Assembly: GCA_045110285.1 (NCBI GenBank)
Contig: JBGCGA010000029.1
Span: 14,932-78,931, forward strand
Source: Putridiphycobacter sp045110285
GTDB taxonomy: Bacteria > Bacteroidota > Bacteroidia > Flavobacteriales_D > Crocinitomicaceae
Length of the DNA stretch: 64,000 nt
Direction: 5' to 3'
Shown here: positions 52,772 to 62,077 of the stretch, piece after piece
How the letters are laid out: the number at the start of each line of letters is the position of its first letter
Numbering within the stretch: position 1 is the first letter of the stretch
Program-made: the position numbers and the translations under genes
The notes under the pieces: generated by a model
Told to the model about the DNA's origin: nothing
Database searches by the model: none
Seen by the model: the letters and a program-made list of their open reading frames with translations, nothing else

Positions 52772-53635
52772 CTAAAAACTGCGGACAGGGATGGTTCTGT
52801 ATTTTGACAAATTAGTTTTTTCGACAGTTAACTCATAATCACTAAAACTGTAAGCCGAACATGAGTTATTGCTCGCTTCAGTTGAAGACAAATAGATAGT
52901 TTCAGACCAAAAATATGGGTTTTGCAAGTTCTTATAAACGGCGGAATGAATTAATTTCAGCTCATCAATAGACGGCATATAATAATCACTAAAACCATTT
53001 TGGGTGTAATTCTGACAGAAATCTGCCAAATTACCGGTACCGCAGGTATTTACTATTAAACTAGTATTTGCCTGGCCAGTTCCTATTTCAATTCCGGTTC
53101 CCCCAACCAACACATTTGAGCAGCCCCATGATGCCGATTGTGTTAAAAAATTTTCAGCCACTTCTATCCCTTCACCGTTTGAATCTATATATATAATTTG
53201 TCCACCAGCAGGGCCACAACCCAATCCTAAACATGGCACCAAAAAACTCTGAACAGGTCCATATTTTACAAGACCATTATGTACAGAAAACAGCCTGTAA
53301 TAGTAGGTTAAACCTCCTTTTAGCTGATTTAGCTGATAAGTATGGGTTTCAGAATTACTTTGATCGATCAATTTGCCAAAAGAACTATATTGAGGGTCAT
53401 AATAGTTGCTGTAAGAATCGATTTGTAAAACAGTGTCGAGTGAATATAACAAACCTCTGACTTCAACATTAACATCTGCCTCAATTGTTGCCTTAATTAA
53501 AGTATTATTTTGAATGTGACTGACATTTGCAGCAAAATCAACCTGATAATCGGTCTGCTTTCCACAGCTAATTATTAAAAAAAGTAAAGTAGTTACAAGG
53601 ACACTTTTTATTTTAAAATATATTTTCTTTTTCAT
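52772..53635 (-). CDS. Lipoprotein with DUF1566-like C-terminal domain
   Basis: This 287 aa protein has a Lys-rich lipoprotein signal (Cys24 in FLIISC). The middle (about 30-130) is a fibronectin-III-like beta domain. From GPAGGQIIYIDSNGEG (near 142) the C-terminus looks like the DUF1566/Lcl domain: ASWGCSNV, LADFCQNYTQNG, DYYMPSIDELKLI, FWSETIYLSSTEAS, and final YRTIPVRSF. That domain is found in surface adhesins with a C-type-lectin-like fold. Function is inferred as surface binding. Confidence 0.72.
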   Translation of the reverse strand: MKKKIYFKIKSVLVTTLLFLIISCGKQTDYQVDFAANVSHIQNNTLIKATIEADVNVEVRGLLYSLDTVLQIDSYSNYYDPQYSSFGKLIDQSNSETHTYQLNQLKGGLTYYYRLFSVHNGLVKYGPVQSFLVPCLGLGCGPAGGQIIYIDSNGEGIEVAENFLTQSASWGCSNVLVGGTGIEIGTGQANTSLIVNTCGTGNLADFCQNYTQNGFSDYYMPSIDELKLIHSAVYKNLQNPYFWSETIYLSSTEASNNSCSAYSFSDYELTVEKTNLSKYRTIPVRSF

Positions 53636-53662
53636 TTTGAATCTAAGGTTTACTGGACAAAA

Positions 53663-54685
53663 TTACAATTTAAAAAACCAAGAGCACATTGGCACTGGAA
53701 ATGAGCGAGAATCACTTCCATTACTTCCGTAATTAAAACCAATAGAACTGTATTGAATAACGCCGGCTAACGCCACCTGAAAAGCTCGACGGTCGGAACT
53801 TTGAAAACGCATCCCTGGCATAAAAAAAGAGGTCACCTCAGTTCCTGAATTGTATATTGAAGGCGTTGCTATTATATTGCCATTTTCATCCGTAAAGCCA
53901 TAGCCGTTTGTAAAGTAGTTTCTTCGTTCAGAAATGGCAATCATTGAATCAAAAATAAAACTGGCTTTTTCACCAATTGGGAAAATGCCTCCTAATCCTG
54001 AAACAGAAGCAAGTTTAAAATAGCTACCAGGTGAATTAAAATCTCCTCTAAACCCTAAATCGATATACCCAACTCCGCTATTTAAAGTCATATTTTTTCC
54101 TGCTTCGCCATAAGTAACACTACCCCAATGCAACCCACCAAAACCTCTTGCTTGATTAAGATACCCTGAACTCAACATAATGGTTCCGAGAGAAAAATTA
54201 AGTTTTTCATTTTTTGTTGGCACCGCATATTTAAGTGCTAAACCAACCGGAGATGCCAACCATGTCGCCATCACACCAACCGACAATCTATCAGAAACAG
54301 AAAAATGGACTTCAGGACCATACAAATGAACCATGCCATAATTATCACCTTTTTCCCCCCGTAGTGCATTATTGGTAAAATAATAGCGTGTTTTAAAAGG
54401 GCCACGTTCACGGTAGTTACCCGACAGAGTAGCTTCCATTTCATCAATTGGCTTGATAGATTTGATATCAGATTTACTAATGTATAAATCTCCTATTGTT
54501 TTAGTTCTTAATAAAATTTCGCGGCCGTCGTCTTTTAAAATCTGACCAATGTATTCTGATTTGTCGTTTTTTGTCACCTTGAAGTAAGGCTTGCCTTCTA
54601 TTTCAGTTGAATCGGTATTTACCTGAGAGATAAGAGCTGAAGTAAATAATAAACTAAAACAGAACAGCAGTATTTTAAAATTCAT
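53663..54685 (-). CDS. Outer-membrane beta-barrel-type protein
   Basis: This 340 aa protein starts at the ATG at 54685 (MNFKILLFCFSLLFTSALIS-Q). A longer frame to 54727 adds residues before the signal peptide. Residues 30-80 form a small beta domain (FKVTKNDKSEYIGQILKDD) much like that in the gene at 57701. The remainder alternates polar and aromatic residues with Gly and ends in CSWFFKL, typical of a beta-barrel with a C-terminal Phe or Leu. Transport or anchor role unknown. It is divergent from the small lipoprotein at 54868. Confidence 0.7.
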   Translation of the reverse strand: MNFKILLFCFSLLFTSALISQVNTDSTEIEGKPYFKVTKNDKSEYIGQILKDDGREILLRTKTIGDLYISKSDIKSIKPIDEMEATLSGNYRERGPFKTRYYFTNNALRGEKGDNYGMVHLYGPEVHFSVSDRLSVGVMATWLASPVGLALKYAVPTKNEKLNFSLGTIMLSSGYLNQARGFGGLHWGSVTYGEAGKNMTLNSGVGYIDLGFRGDFNSPGSYFKLASVSGLGGIFPIGEKASFIFDSMIAISERRNYFTNGYGFTDENGNIIATPSIYNSGTEVTSFFMPGMRFQSSDRRAFQVALAGVIQYSSIGFNYGSNGSDSRSFPVPMCSWFFKL

Positions 54686-54867
54686 AATATAGGTTTTTAT
54701 CAGACTAAAGATACTCATAAATAACACCTTCAGAACTGACCTACCTGGTTTTTATTTGTGATAGAAGTCAGCTATACTGCCTTAATTACAATTCACTAAA
54801 GGTTAGTTGTAAGAAAAACGATTTGAATTGGACAACCTTTAAAATTTTCTTGGGTACCTAATAAAAA

Positions 54868-55011
54868 ATGGAAAGATTGCGGAAAAATATATTAATTATT
54901 GCACTACTATTATCGCTTCAGGCTTGTTTTTGCCGCAAACCGGCAATCGAATATCAAGAAAACCCAGTGGAAAACGATTATAGAACTCCAGACTACAATA
55001 AGCAGTTTTAG
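54868..55011 (+). CDS. Very small lipoprotein, 47 aa
   Basis: This short gene encodes MERLRKNILIIALLLS followed by LQAC, a full lipoprotein signal with Cys18, and a mature part of only about 30 residues (CFCRKPAIEYQENP ... PDYNKQF). Codon use is ordinary and the lipobox is good. It is divergent from the beta-barrel gene and convergent with the T9SS gene, 11 nt away. Such tiny lipoproteins act as anchors or bacteriocin-lysis-like factors in other bacteria, but no role can be assigned. Confidence 0.6.
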   Translation: MERLRKNILIIALLLSLQACFCRKPAIEYQENPVENDYRTPDYNKQF

Positions 55012-55022
55012 CTTTCAATCAT

Positions 55023-55661
55023 CTACTCCTTCACCACTCTTTGCGTCAGTATTTTATCATCAGTTTTCAGTTTCAGAAAGTAAATGCCTGTCGGCACATT
55101 TTCTAAATGTTCAATTCTATTGTTTTGAACTAATCCTGACTTTATCAACTGCCCCGAAATGGTAATCAGTTCAAATGCTGTTCCGTCTGAAATTGTTGGT
55201 AGATTAATGCTATTTTGAATCGGATTCGGATACATTCTGAATCGATTTCCATCAGCTTCAGTCACTTTTGAAGTACCTACCGAAAAAGTAAATGTTGAAT
55301 CGTCATCTGGAATTATACCAGCTGTACATGGAGCTGGTGCGGCACCTGAAGTTAAATTAAAATCAAAAGAATAATTACCGTCTGCCAACGGATTTATTTT
55401 AAAGGTGTCCACTATGCTACAAATTGCGGCAGCTATACCTAAGCAATGGTGCGCATTTGCAGAAATAGTAGAACCGTTTACAGAAAATGACGCATCAGAC
55501 AGTTCGCAATTTGAGCTTGTAAATCGGATATCAGCATAAACATAAATTGTATCTGTACTAGTTGGATTCTGCGGACTGATTGAAAATCCTATAATTGTAC
55601 CCTGCGCTTGTGAAACACAAAGAAAAGCTATGCAATAAAAAAAAGTAATTATATTTTTCAT
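55023..55661 (-). CDS. Small T9SS type A secreted protein
   Basis: This 212 aa protein has a signal peptide (FFYCIAFLCVSQAQG). The middle (about 20-130) is a beta-sandwich with four Cys (TSSNCEL, HHCLG, AAICSIV, AAPCTAG) that could form disulfides. The end is a T9SS type A tail: YPNPIQNSINL, VPTGIYFLKL and TQRVVKE. It is exported over the outer membrane. Function unknown. It is the downstream convergent partner of the 47 aa lipoprotein. Confidence 0.8.
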   Translation of the reverse strand: MKNIITFFYCIAFLCVSQAQGTIIGFSISPQNPTSTDTIYVYADIRFTSSNCELSDASFSVNGSTISANAHHCLGIAAAICSIVDTFKINPLADGNYSFDFNLTSGAAPAPCTAGIIPDDDSTFTFSVGTSKVTEADGNRFRMYPNPIQNSINLPTISDGTAFELITISGQLIKSGLVQNNRIEHLENVPTGIYFLKLKTDDKILTQRVVKE

Positions 55662-55683
55662 AGTTCAGGTATTTATTAACAAG

Positions 55684-55836
55684 ATGCTTTACACTGAAAA
55701 AAGGTTGCGTTTAGGTGAAATCTATACGCATGAGGCTTCAAGTTCTTCCAGAATAGCCGCAACCTCAGCCACCAGTGATATTTTTTTGTCCGAAGCAGGA
55801 GGCAGCTATGGATTAGGAGTACGGCAGTATTTGTAA
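55684..55836 (+). CDS. Possible 50 aa ORF or relic
   Basis: In the 199 nt gap before xseB a plus-strand ATG at 55684 opens 50 codons (MLYTEKRLRLGEIYTHE ... GSYGLGVRQYL). Its composition is protein-like, but the ORF has no clear promoter or family. It may be a fragment of a former gene. Weak support only. Confidence 0.2.
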   Translation: MLYTEKRLRLGEIYTHEASSSSRIAATSATSDIFLSEAGGSYGLGVRQYL

Positions 55837-55860
55837 TGGACGCAAAGCCCCAACTTACTA

Positions 55861-56064
55861 TTAATCCCCTTTAGGTTCTATAATTTTGTTAATCTCGTCT
55901 TCCGTTTTGTCTAATTTTTCTCGGCAGAACTCTACAAGGGCTTTGGCTTCTTTTACTTTGTCGGCCAGATCGTCAATTTTGATTTCTTTTTTTTCAAGAA
56001 GTGCCACAATGCCTTGTAATCTATCAAGTGCCTCTTCGTATTTTAAATTTTTGTCTAGTTTCAT
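55861..56064 (-). CDS. xseB: Exodeoxyribonuclease VII small subunit
   Basis: This 67 aa protein matches XseB: NLKYEEALDRLQGIVALLE near residues 6-24 and ALVEFCREKLDKTEDEI near 47-63. It forms helical hairpins that bind several copies to the large subunit. It lies 1 nt downstream of xseA, the standard pair. Confidence 0.93.
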   Translation of the reverse strand: MKLDKNLKYEEALDRLQGIVALLEKKEIKIDDLADKVKEAKALVEFCREKLDKTEDEINKIIEPKGD

Positions 56065-56065
56065 T

Positions 56066-57481
56066 TTAATTCTTTTTAATTTTTTTAATCTCGCTACTTA
56101 CCGTGCCAATTGACGTGGCAGTGGTCATTGTTTTACCAATTAAGTCTTTTTCTTTTTGATTTAAGTCCACCCCATCAATGGTTGAAATGGTATAGCCTAC
56201 ATCAAGCAATCTCTCAGGATTAAGCATCAATAATAAATCATTTAATCCGTCTAATTCCGTGGATCTATTGGCTAAATAATTGCCGGAACTAAGTATTAAA
56301 CGGTCAGTTTGATTTGGTAAATCGGAGGTTAATGCCAAATGAACTGTATTAATACTTTGTAATTTTACTTGGTCTAATTTTAAATCTAAATCTGATTTTT
56401 GGTTTTGAACCAATTGTAAAAAGCCTTTTTGGATCCGGTGCGATTCACTATTCAATTCCCATTGGTATTCTAATAATGCTTGCTTGCTGCCGTGCAATAG
56501 GTATTTCTGAATATAATTGAATTCGTCTTTTAAGCCAGCCACCATGCTTCGCGAAAGATTTAAAATGCCGTCAAATCCTTGCTGTAATTGCGCCGAAAAT
56601 GTACCGATTTGAATGTATAAAAATTCTGCTGCTGCGGTTGGTGTAATGCACATTTTACGACAAACTAAATCAGACACTACCTCGTCGTACTCATGCCCAA
56701 TGCCTGTCAGAACTGGAATTTTACTTTGGCAAATGGCTTTACTTAACTCGTATTCGTTAAACACATTTAAGTCCATTTTTGAACCGCCTCCACGTAATAT
56801 CACAATGGCATCCACATTGTATTGTTGGGCAGATTTTAAGGCTTTAATTAACTCTATGGCTGCTTTATCGCCCTGAACTAAACTCGAAAACTCCTTCACT
56901 GTAAAATTTGTATACACAGAATTAGATTGCAGCTTGGTTAAAAAATCACGATAACCCGCTGTACCTGGCGACCCTATTAAAGCAATGCGCTTAGCAATAA
57001 CGGGTAAATACAATGCTTTTTGCAAATCATAAATTCCCTCTGCCTTTAATCGTTCAATGGTTTCTTGCTTTTTCCGTTCTACCTCACCGTACGAATAGGA
57101 CGGATCCACATCAACAATATTTAATTTTAACCCATATATTTTATGGTATTCAATCCGCATGGAAAGCAAGACTTTATTTCCTGCTTTCAGAATTTCAATA
57201 ATATCGTTGCCAATATTGGCTTTAATATTTTTGTAAGTCCCTGCCCACAGTGTAGCGGTCATTAAAGCTGATGTTTTATTATTAATGGTATCTACCAATT
57301 CTAAATAATGGTGTCCGTTTTTTTCGTTCGACTTGGCAATTTCTGCCACCACCCAATAATTAACCGACCCAAAGTGTTTTAGCACAAAGTTTTCAAGCGA
57401 GGTGGTGAGCTGAGTTAGGGTGAATATTTTTTTTTCGGTGTTGATATGGCTGTTGGTTAGGGGTTGTTGGTTTGACTGCAA
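56066..57481 (-). CDS. xseA: Exodeoxyribonuclease VII large subunit
   Basis: This 471 aa protein has an N-terminal OB fold (YWVVAEIAKSNEKNGHHYLEL), KALYLPVIAKRIALIGSPGTAG (split) near 160-180, a conserved RGGGSKMDL near 240 and IGHEYDE near 285, then a long helical arm. It degrades single-stranded DNA with XseB for repair. The start is TTG (57479-57481); no ATG occurs in the first 70 residues, so a non-ATG start is certain. Length is normal. Confidence 0.92.
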   Translation of the reverse strand: MQSNQQPLTNSHINTEKKIFTLTQLTTSLENFVLKHFGSVNYWVVAEIAKSNEKNGHHYLELVDTINNKTSALMTATLWAGTYKNIKANIGNDIIEILKAGNKVLLSMRIEYHKIYGLKLNIVDVDPSYSYGEVERKKQETIERLKAEGIYDLQKALYLPVIAKRIALIGSPGTAGYRDFLTKLQSNSVYTNFTVKEFSSLVQGDKAAIELIKALKSAQQYNVDAIVILRGGGSKMDLNVFNEYELSKAICQSKIPVLTGIGHEYDEVVSDLVCRKMCITPTAAAEFLYIQIGTFSAQLQQGFDGILNLSRSMVAGLKDEFNYIQKYLLHGSKQALLEYQWELNSESHRIQKGFLQLVQNQKSDLDLKLDQVKLQSINTVHLALTSDLPNQTDRLILSSGNYLANRSTELDGLNDLLLMLNPERLLDVGYTISTIDGVDLNQKEKDLIGKTMTTATSIGTVSSEIKKIKKN

Positions 57482-57595
57482 AAATAAAAAGAAATGGGAG
57501 ATGTTGAGTTTGTGTTTTTATGACGGAGGGCTGAGGGTGGCATGTTAAGGATTAAGAGGAGAGAAAAGAGCAGAGAGAATGTTGTGTGAATGGAA

Positions 57596-57615
57596 TGTGT
57601 GTGTGTGTGTGTGTG
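57596..57615. repeat. (TG)10 microsatellite upstream of the gene at 57701
   Basis: Ten TG dinucleotides in a row lie 85 nt before the ATG at 57701 in the 219 nt gap after xseA. The gap otherwise has no gene. Repeat-number changes could alter promoter spacing. Confidence 0.85.
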
Positions 57616-57700
57616 GATAATAACTTAGATTAAAGTAGGTGTAATGTGCTAATATTTAATAATTAACTTTATATTTAACAGGACTATAAAATATATCTTC

Positions 57701-58318
57701 ATGAAACTAATCTTATCCCTGCTAGCTTTATTTTTTTTTATTTCTGCTTATTCTCAAGACACCATTGTTAAACGAAATGGCAATATTGTGAGTGCAAAGA
57801 TTGTAGAAGATTTACCTACGAGAATAAGATTTAATCGCTATTCAGATTTAGACGGGCCTGTTTATTCTATCAAAAAAGAAAAAATTGCAAAGATTAAATA
57901 TGAAAACGGAGAGACCGTAATTTTTGAATTCCTTCCTGAAGTGAAAGCTGAAGAACAACTAAAAGAAATGGTGGAACAAACAAGTGCCAACAAAATAAAG
58001 TATATAACTGTTTACAAAGGTGATTATTACGAAGGAGATAAAAAAATTACCAAAAAAGAATGTATTGAAATTTTAGAGACCAACCCATTCTCATGGAATG
58101 AATTGCAGAGACGAAGAAATGTAAATAGTGCATCAGCCTCCTTGATTGTTATTGGTGCTGGATTAGCTGCTGTAGGTTTTTTTTGGGACTCTGACAATAT
58201 GGTGACAAGCGGTGGTGGTTTAATTACTACTGGAATACTAGTTGGTCTATTTGCTCCAAGTCGGCTTTGGAAAGCGATTGAATATTATAACCGTTCACTG
58301 GAAACGGCAAACGCATAA
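57701..58318 (+). CDS. Secreted protein with small beta domain and membrane helices
   Basis: This 205 aa protein has a signal peptide (LALFFFISAYSQ). Residues 20-80 form a domain also present at 53663 (TIVKRNGNIVSAKIVEDL, SIKKEKIAKIKYENGE), an SH3-like or LSM-like beta unit of Bacteroidota exported proteins. Two hydrophobic segments near 147-190 (ASLIVIGAGLAAVGFF and GLITTGILVGLFA) can span a membrane. Function unknown. It is convergent with the T9SS type B gene, 4 nt away. Confidence 0.72.
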   Translation: MKLILSLLALFFFISAYSQDTIVKRNGNIVSAKIVEDLPTRIRFNRYSDLDGPVYSIKKEKIAKIKYENGETVIFEFLPEVKAEEQLKEMVEQTSANKIKYITVYKGDYYEGDKKITKKECIEILETNPFSWNELQRRRNVNSASASLIVIGAGLAAVGFFWDSDNMVTSGGGLITTGILVGLFAPSRLWKAIEYYNRSLETANA

Positions 58319-58322
58319 TTGA

Positions 58323-60758
58323 TTATTTCAAAACATTTATCGAGCCATTGAATTCATGCATTTTATCGGTTGAATAATCACGGGCTTGAATAAAATAAAC
58401 ATATGTTCCTGTCGGAACCAATTCTCCCGAATGATAGGTCCCATCCCAAATTGCATCCGGATTAAAAGATTCCCATACAATTTCACCCCAGCGATTAAAC
58501 AATGTAAGGTGAAAACTATACTGATCGATTCCTGACAAGTAGACTCGCCAGCCTGAATTATTTTGAATGGTTGAGGCATTGATAGAATTTGGAGCAAACA
58601 CAACCACATCACTACTCACATTTACCACAGCTGATTTTGAATGTTCGCAGCCATCTTCGTTAAGCACTGTTAACTGCACTGGATAGGATGCTTCAATTCC
58701 TTTTGGAAACAATATTGTTGGACTTTCGGAAATGGAACCGGTAGGATTCGCGTCAGGGCCAAAATCCCACACCCAATCTGTGGCGTCATTTGAAGATGCA
58801 TTTTTAAACTCGACTTCAGTATTATAAATGGTAGGAGCGTTCGGTAAAAATGTAAAATCAGCTTTTGGTGCGGCCAAAACATCAATATAGCTTGCCCAAG
58901 TTTTAGTATAGATACAGCCATCTGTGCTGGTTATACTTAAAATTACATCTTGCAAACCAGACTGTTTAAACTCATAGGATACATCAGAGGTACCAATAAC
59001 TGATTTTACTGTTCCGTCAGAAAAGGACCATTCAGATTCTGCAATTTGACCTGTCGATAAATTTGAGAACTGCACATTAAGTGGCACACAACCTTCGGAA
59101 ATATTGGCCTCAATAACTGGATCAATATTCACTGGTTTAGTGATGGTAAACTGATCGAATAATTCGCAGCCAAAATCATTATTCACAATCACATCATACG
59201 TGCCTTCGCAAAGGTTATTAAACAAACCTGACACAGAATAAGTGGCGCCATTATCAATTGAAAAATTCACCAAATTAGTTCCTGAAATAATTGCGCTTCC
59301 GTCGCAAGAACCTGTGCACGATTCATTTGCAAATTGAATTGGATCTAAAGCGGGTTCGTCAATAATGTCAATCGACACAGCCACAGAATCTCTACATCCA
59401 AAATTATCTTCAACAACTAAATTATAAGTAGAAGGTGCATTGGGTGCTAAATTCAAAATAGGTAATGCTTGGAAATTTGTCATTCCTGAAATTCGATACA
59501 AATATGGTGCTGTCCCTCCTATTGTTGTCGTTCCTAAGCTGACCGCGCCTGTATTATTTTGACATTCACTATTCGCCAATTCTACAGTATTGATTTCTGG
59601 TTTATCATCAAAAATGGAATCCAGCGCAGTGTTTTGACAGCCAAACATATCGGTTACTACTATATTATATTGTTGCCCGGCCTGCGCACCGCATAGGGCA
59701 TTAAAAATATTGTTATTCTGAAAGGTTAATCCGCCGTCAACAGAAAATTGATATGGGCCTGTGCTGGCCGAGGGTTGAATATCAAGACTTCCATTACAAG
59801 CATTACAGGCCGAATTTGTTCGTGTAGAAGCAATCACTGGTTCCAGCACAACAATATCGTTAGTGATGTTATAAACGCAACCCGACACATCAGTCATATC
59901 AAGCGACAATTGGTAGGTTCCTGGTGCTGAATAAGCGTGCGTTGCATTTTGAGTCGTTTCAACCGGACTTCCATCTCCAAAATCCCATTCTCGACTAACA
60001 ATTCCACCAGCAATTACTGATGAATCGGCCATAGTGTAGGCTTCATTCACACAAATTGAATCTTGTGATAATTCAACTAATAAATCGGCTTGAATGCAGA
60101 ATTTTTGCTCGTTATTTAAACCACCCGTCGAAGCAGTGAATCCCCAATACACGTTGGGGTTTCCACTAAAAACCGTATTCACAATATCAGCCACAACTGT
60201 TGCATACAAAACGCCATCAATACTTACGGTTAGCTGTGTGGAAGGTGCATCCCAAACAACCTGTAAGTCGTGATAGTTACAATCTTCTAAATTGGGTAAA
60301 ATAATGGGTGGCGTTAAATCATCTGGACTCCCATCATGTGTATTATCGCCATTCGTTTGAACCGTCAGATGGTCGGCAACAGGGTCGGAATCGAGACCAT
60401 TTTGAAATGTATCCATATAAATTCCTAATGCTGGTGAAACGCCCGACATTCCCATACCTCCACCAACAGTTCCAATGGTTGTACCTACTGGCTGTAAAGC
60501 AAATACCATTCCGTCGGCACCACTATTACTGCAGCCCAAAAACACATCAAAAGTCATGTCAAACGAATTGCTTAAATCAATTTGGCTCGAATTCCAAACC
60601 GACCCGACTTGCGAGTTTAAAGCATTGGTTAAGGTATAACAATCACAAGATGTTGAAAAAGCATTTCCATTCACTACATACGGTGATTGCCCATAGCAAA
60701 CCATGCTAAGCATCCATATGCTTAGGATCACTGTTGTTATTTTGTGAAGAGGCATCAT
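58323..60758 (-). CDS. T9SS type B surface protein with lectin-like and PKD domains
   Basis: This 811 aa protein starts at the ATG at 60758 (MMPLHKITTVILSIW, signal to about residue 24). Residues 30-240 form an L-type lectin-like domain (GCSNSGADGMVFALQ, GVSPALGIYMDTF). Next are PKD-like domains (REWDFGDGSPVETTQ near 260; WVWDFGPDANP near 665), repeats of the SprB/HYR kind (CNGSLDIQPS, CDGSAIISG), and a C-terminal gliding-motility type domain (LFNRWGEIVWES, TGTYVYFIQARDYS, final GSINVLK), the T9SS type B sorting signal. It is likely a surface adhesin binding glycans. Confidence 0.87.
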   Translation of the reverse strand: MMPLHKITTVILSIWMLSMVCYGQSPYVVNGNAFSTSCDCYTLTNALNSQVGSVWNSSQIDLSNSFDMTFDVFLGCSNSGADGMVFALQPVGTTIGTVGGGMGMSGVSPALGIYMDTFQNGLDSDPVADHLTVQTNGDNTHDGSPDDLTPPIILPNLEDCNYHDLQVVWDAPSTQLTVSIDGVLYATVVADIVNTVFSGNPNVYWGFTASTGGLNNEQKFCIQADLLVELSQDSICVNEAYTMADSSVIAGGIVSREWDFGDGSPVETTQNATHAYSAPGTYQLSLDMTDVSGCVYNITNDIVVLEPVIASTRTNSACNACNGSLDIQPSASTGPYQFSVDGGLTFQNNNIFNALCGAQAGQQYNIVVTDMFGCQNTALDSIFDDKPEINTVELANSECQNNTGAVSLGTTTIGGTAPYLYRISGMTNFQALPILNLAPNAPSTYNLVVEDNFGCRDSVAVSIDIIDEPALDPIQFANESCTGSCDGSAIISGTNLVNFSIDNGATYSVSGLFNNLCEGTYDVIVNNDFGCELFDQFTITKPVNIDPVIEANISEGCVPLNVQFSNLSTGQIAESEWSFSDGTVKSVIGTSDVSYEFKQSGLQDVILSITSTDGCIYTKTWASYIDVLAAPKADFTFLPNAPTIYNTEVEFKNASSNDATDWVWDFGPDANPTGSISESPTILFPKGIEASYPVQLTVLNEDGCEHSKSAVVNVSSDVVVFAPNSINASTIQNNSGWRVYLSGIDQYSFHLTLFNRWGEIVWESFNPDAIWDGTYHSGELVPTGTYVYFIQARDYSTDKMHEFNGSINVLK

Positions 60759-60933
60759 TAATAAATTGGTGCTTTCCAGCAAATATAATGCTTATTGTTA
60801 AAAGTACAATATTGTGAAGTATTGAGTAGTTAGTATAAAGACTTTTGCATGCTGGACGTTAGATACTAGAACGCTGCGCTACTAGATTCTAGATACATGA
60901 CTTAGGACATAAGACTTACGACTATAGCTTAGC

Positions 60934-60993
60934 GTCAGTTCGGCCCGATAGCTATCGGGAGTCCTGATGTTTTAGTCGGGATGTATCGAGAAC
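60934..60993. repeat. Dispersed palindromic repeat copy A in the 60759-61102 gap
   Basis: The unit runs from GTCAGTTCG to TATCGAGAAC and contains the perfect 16 bp palindrome CCCGATAGCTATCGGG (60944-60959). The same ends occur at 63471-63527. The 344 nt gap contains no gene; next to the unit is the 15-mer shared with 13131-13145. Confidence 0.65.
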
Positions 60994-61102
60994 AGAGTGG
61001 AATCGAAGCAGTGGTGATGCTAAATAATAGATATAGAATGTTGCTCCGTCAGAGCTAATCCGATTTAATGATACGCATGGTGGATTAGGTTTGGAGGTAT
61101 TG

Positions 61103-62017
61103 CTACACTTCAAATTTAAAGTCTACCAGTTCTTCTGAAACTTTCCATAGCTTAGCAGCTACTGCTTGGTCGTAGGCTCTTGGTTTGGCTTTTACCTTGG
61201 CTGGAGGGCCCTTCATTTCTTGAAAGCCAATTGGTCCAAAATAATCGCCATTTTGCACATCTTCGTCTAATGCTGCCATAATTGATGGTAATGCGCCTTT
61301 AGCAGGTTTATGGGTGAAGAATGAAAAAATTGGCATTAATAAATAATATGGAATTTTAGGAATATGTCGGCCTAAATCGGTGGTTGATACGCCCGGGTGT
61401 GAAGCCACTGACAATGTGTTTTTACCAGCCACTTGCAATCGTCTGCTCAACTCTTGAGTGAACATTAAATCTGCCAATTTACTTTGCGCATAGGCTTTGA
61501 ATTTAGAATACGATTGTTCAGAATGTAAATCTTCAAAATCAATGACACCATTTTCATGCGCTTTGCTGCTTAATGTCACTATGCGAGAATTTGGTGTAGT
61601 ATTGAGCAGATTCATTAATAGCCCAGTGAGTAGAAAATGACTCAAATAATTCACGCCCATTTGGCTTTCAAAACCATCTTTGGTTTTTTGGTACGGCGGA
61701 ATCATGATTCCTGCATTATTAATTAATAAATCTAAACGGGCATGATCGTTTAAAAACGCTTTTGCAAATGCACGAACTGACGATAAATCCATTAAGTCAA
61801 TCGGCAAAAAAACCAAATCTGCAGTTGGAACTGACTGCTTAATTTTAACTATGGCCGCCTCTGCCTTTTCAGCACTTCGGCAGGCCATTATCACTTTAAT
61901 TTCCTTTTTTGCAAATTCCAAAGCGGTTTCAAAACCTAAACCTGTGTTAGCTCCAGTTATAATGGCCACTCGTCCTTTTTGGCTTGGAATGGCATTTAAA
62001 TTGAATGTTTTACTCAT
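61103..62017 (-). CDS. Short-chain dehydrogenase (retinol dehydrogenase-like)
   Basis: This 304 aa classical SDR has TGANTGLGFET near residue 20, NNAGIM near 104, the Ser in RIVTLSSKAHE (near 150) and the YxxxK motif as YAQSK near 175. It resembles retinol dehydrogenase/WW-domain oxidoreductase-like bacterial proteins that use NADP(H), substrate unknown. It is 60 nt after the exporter gene in the same direction; they may be cotranscribed. Confidence 0.88.
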   Translation of the reverse strand: MSKTFNLNAIPSQKGRVAIITGANTGLGFETALEFAKKEIKVIMACRSAEKAEAAIVKIKQSVPTADLVFLPIDLMDLSSVRAFAKAFLNDHARLDLLINNAGIMIPPYQKTKDGFESQMGVNYLSHFLLTGLLMNLLNTTPNSRIVTLSSKAHENGVIDFEDLHSEQSYSKFKAYAQSKLADLMFTQELSRRLQVAGKNTLSVASHPGVSTTDLGRHIPKIPYYLLMPIFSFFTHKPAKGALPSIMAALDEDVQNGDYFGPIGFQEMKGPPAKVKAKPRAYDQAVAAKLWKVSEELVDFKFEV

Positions 62018-62077
62018 ATTGTAAAGATAAGGGTTTTGATGGAGTTCGAATTTGGAATTTCCGACTGAAAAACTGTT

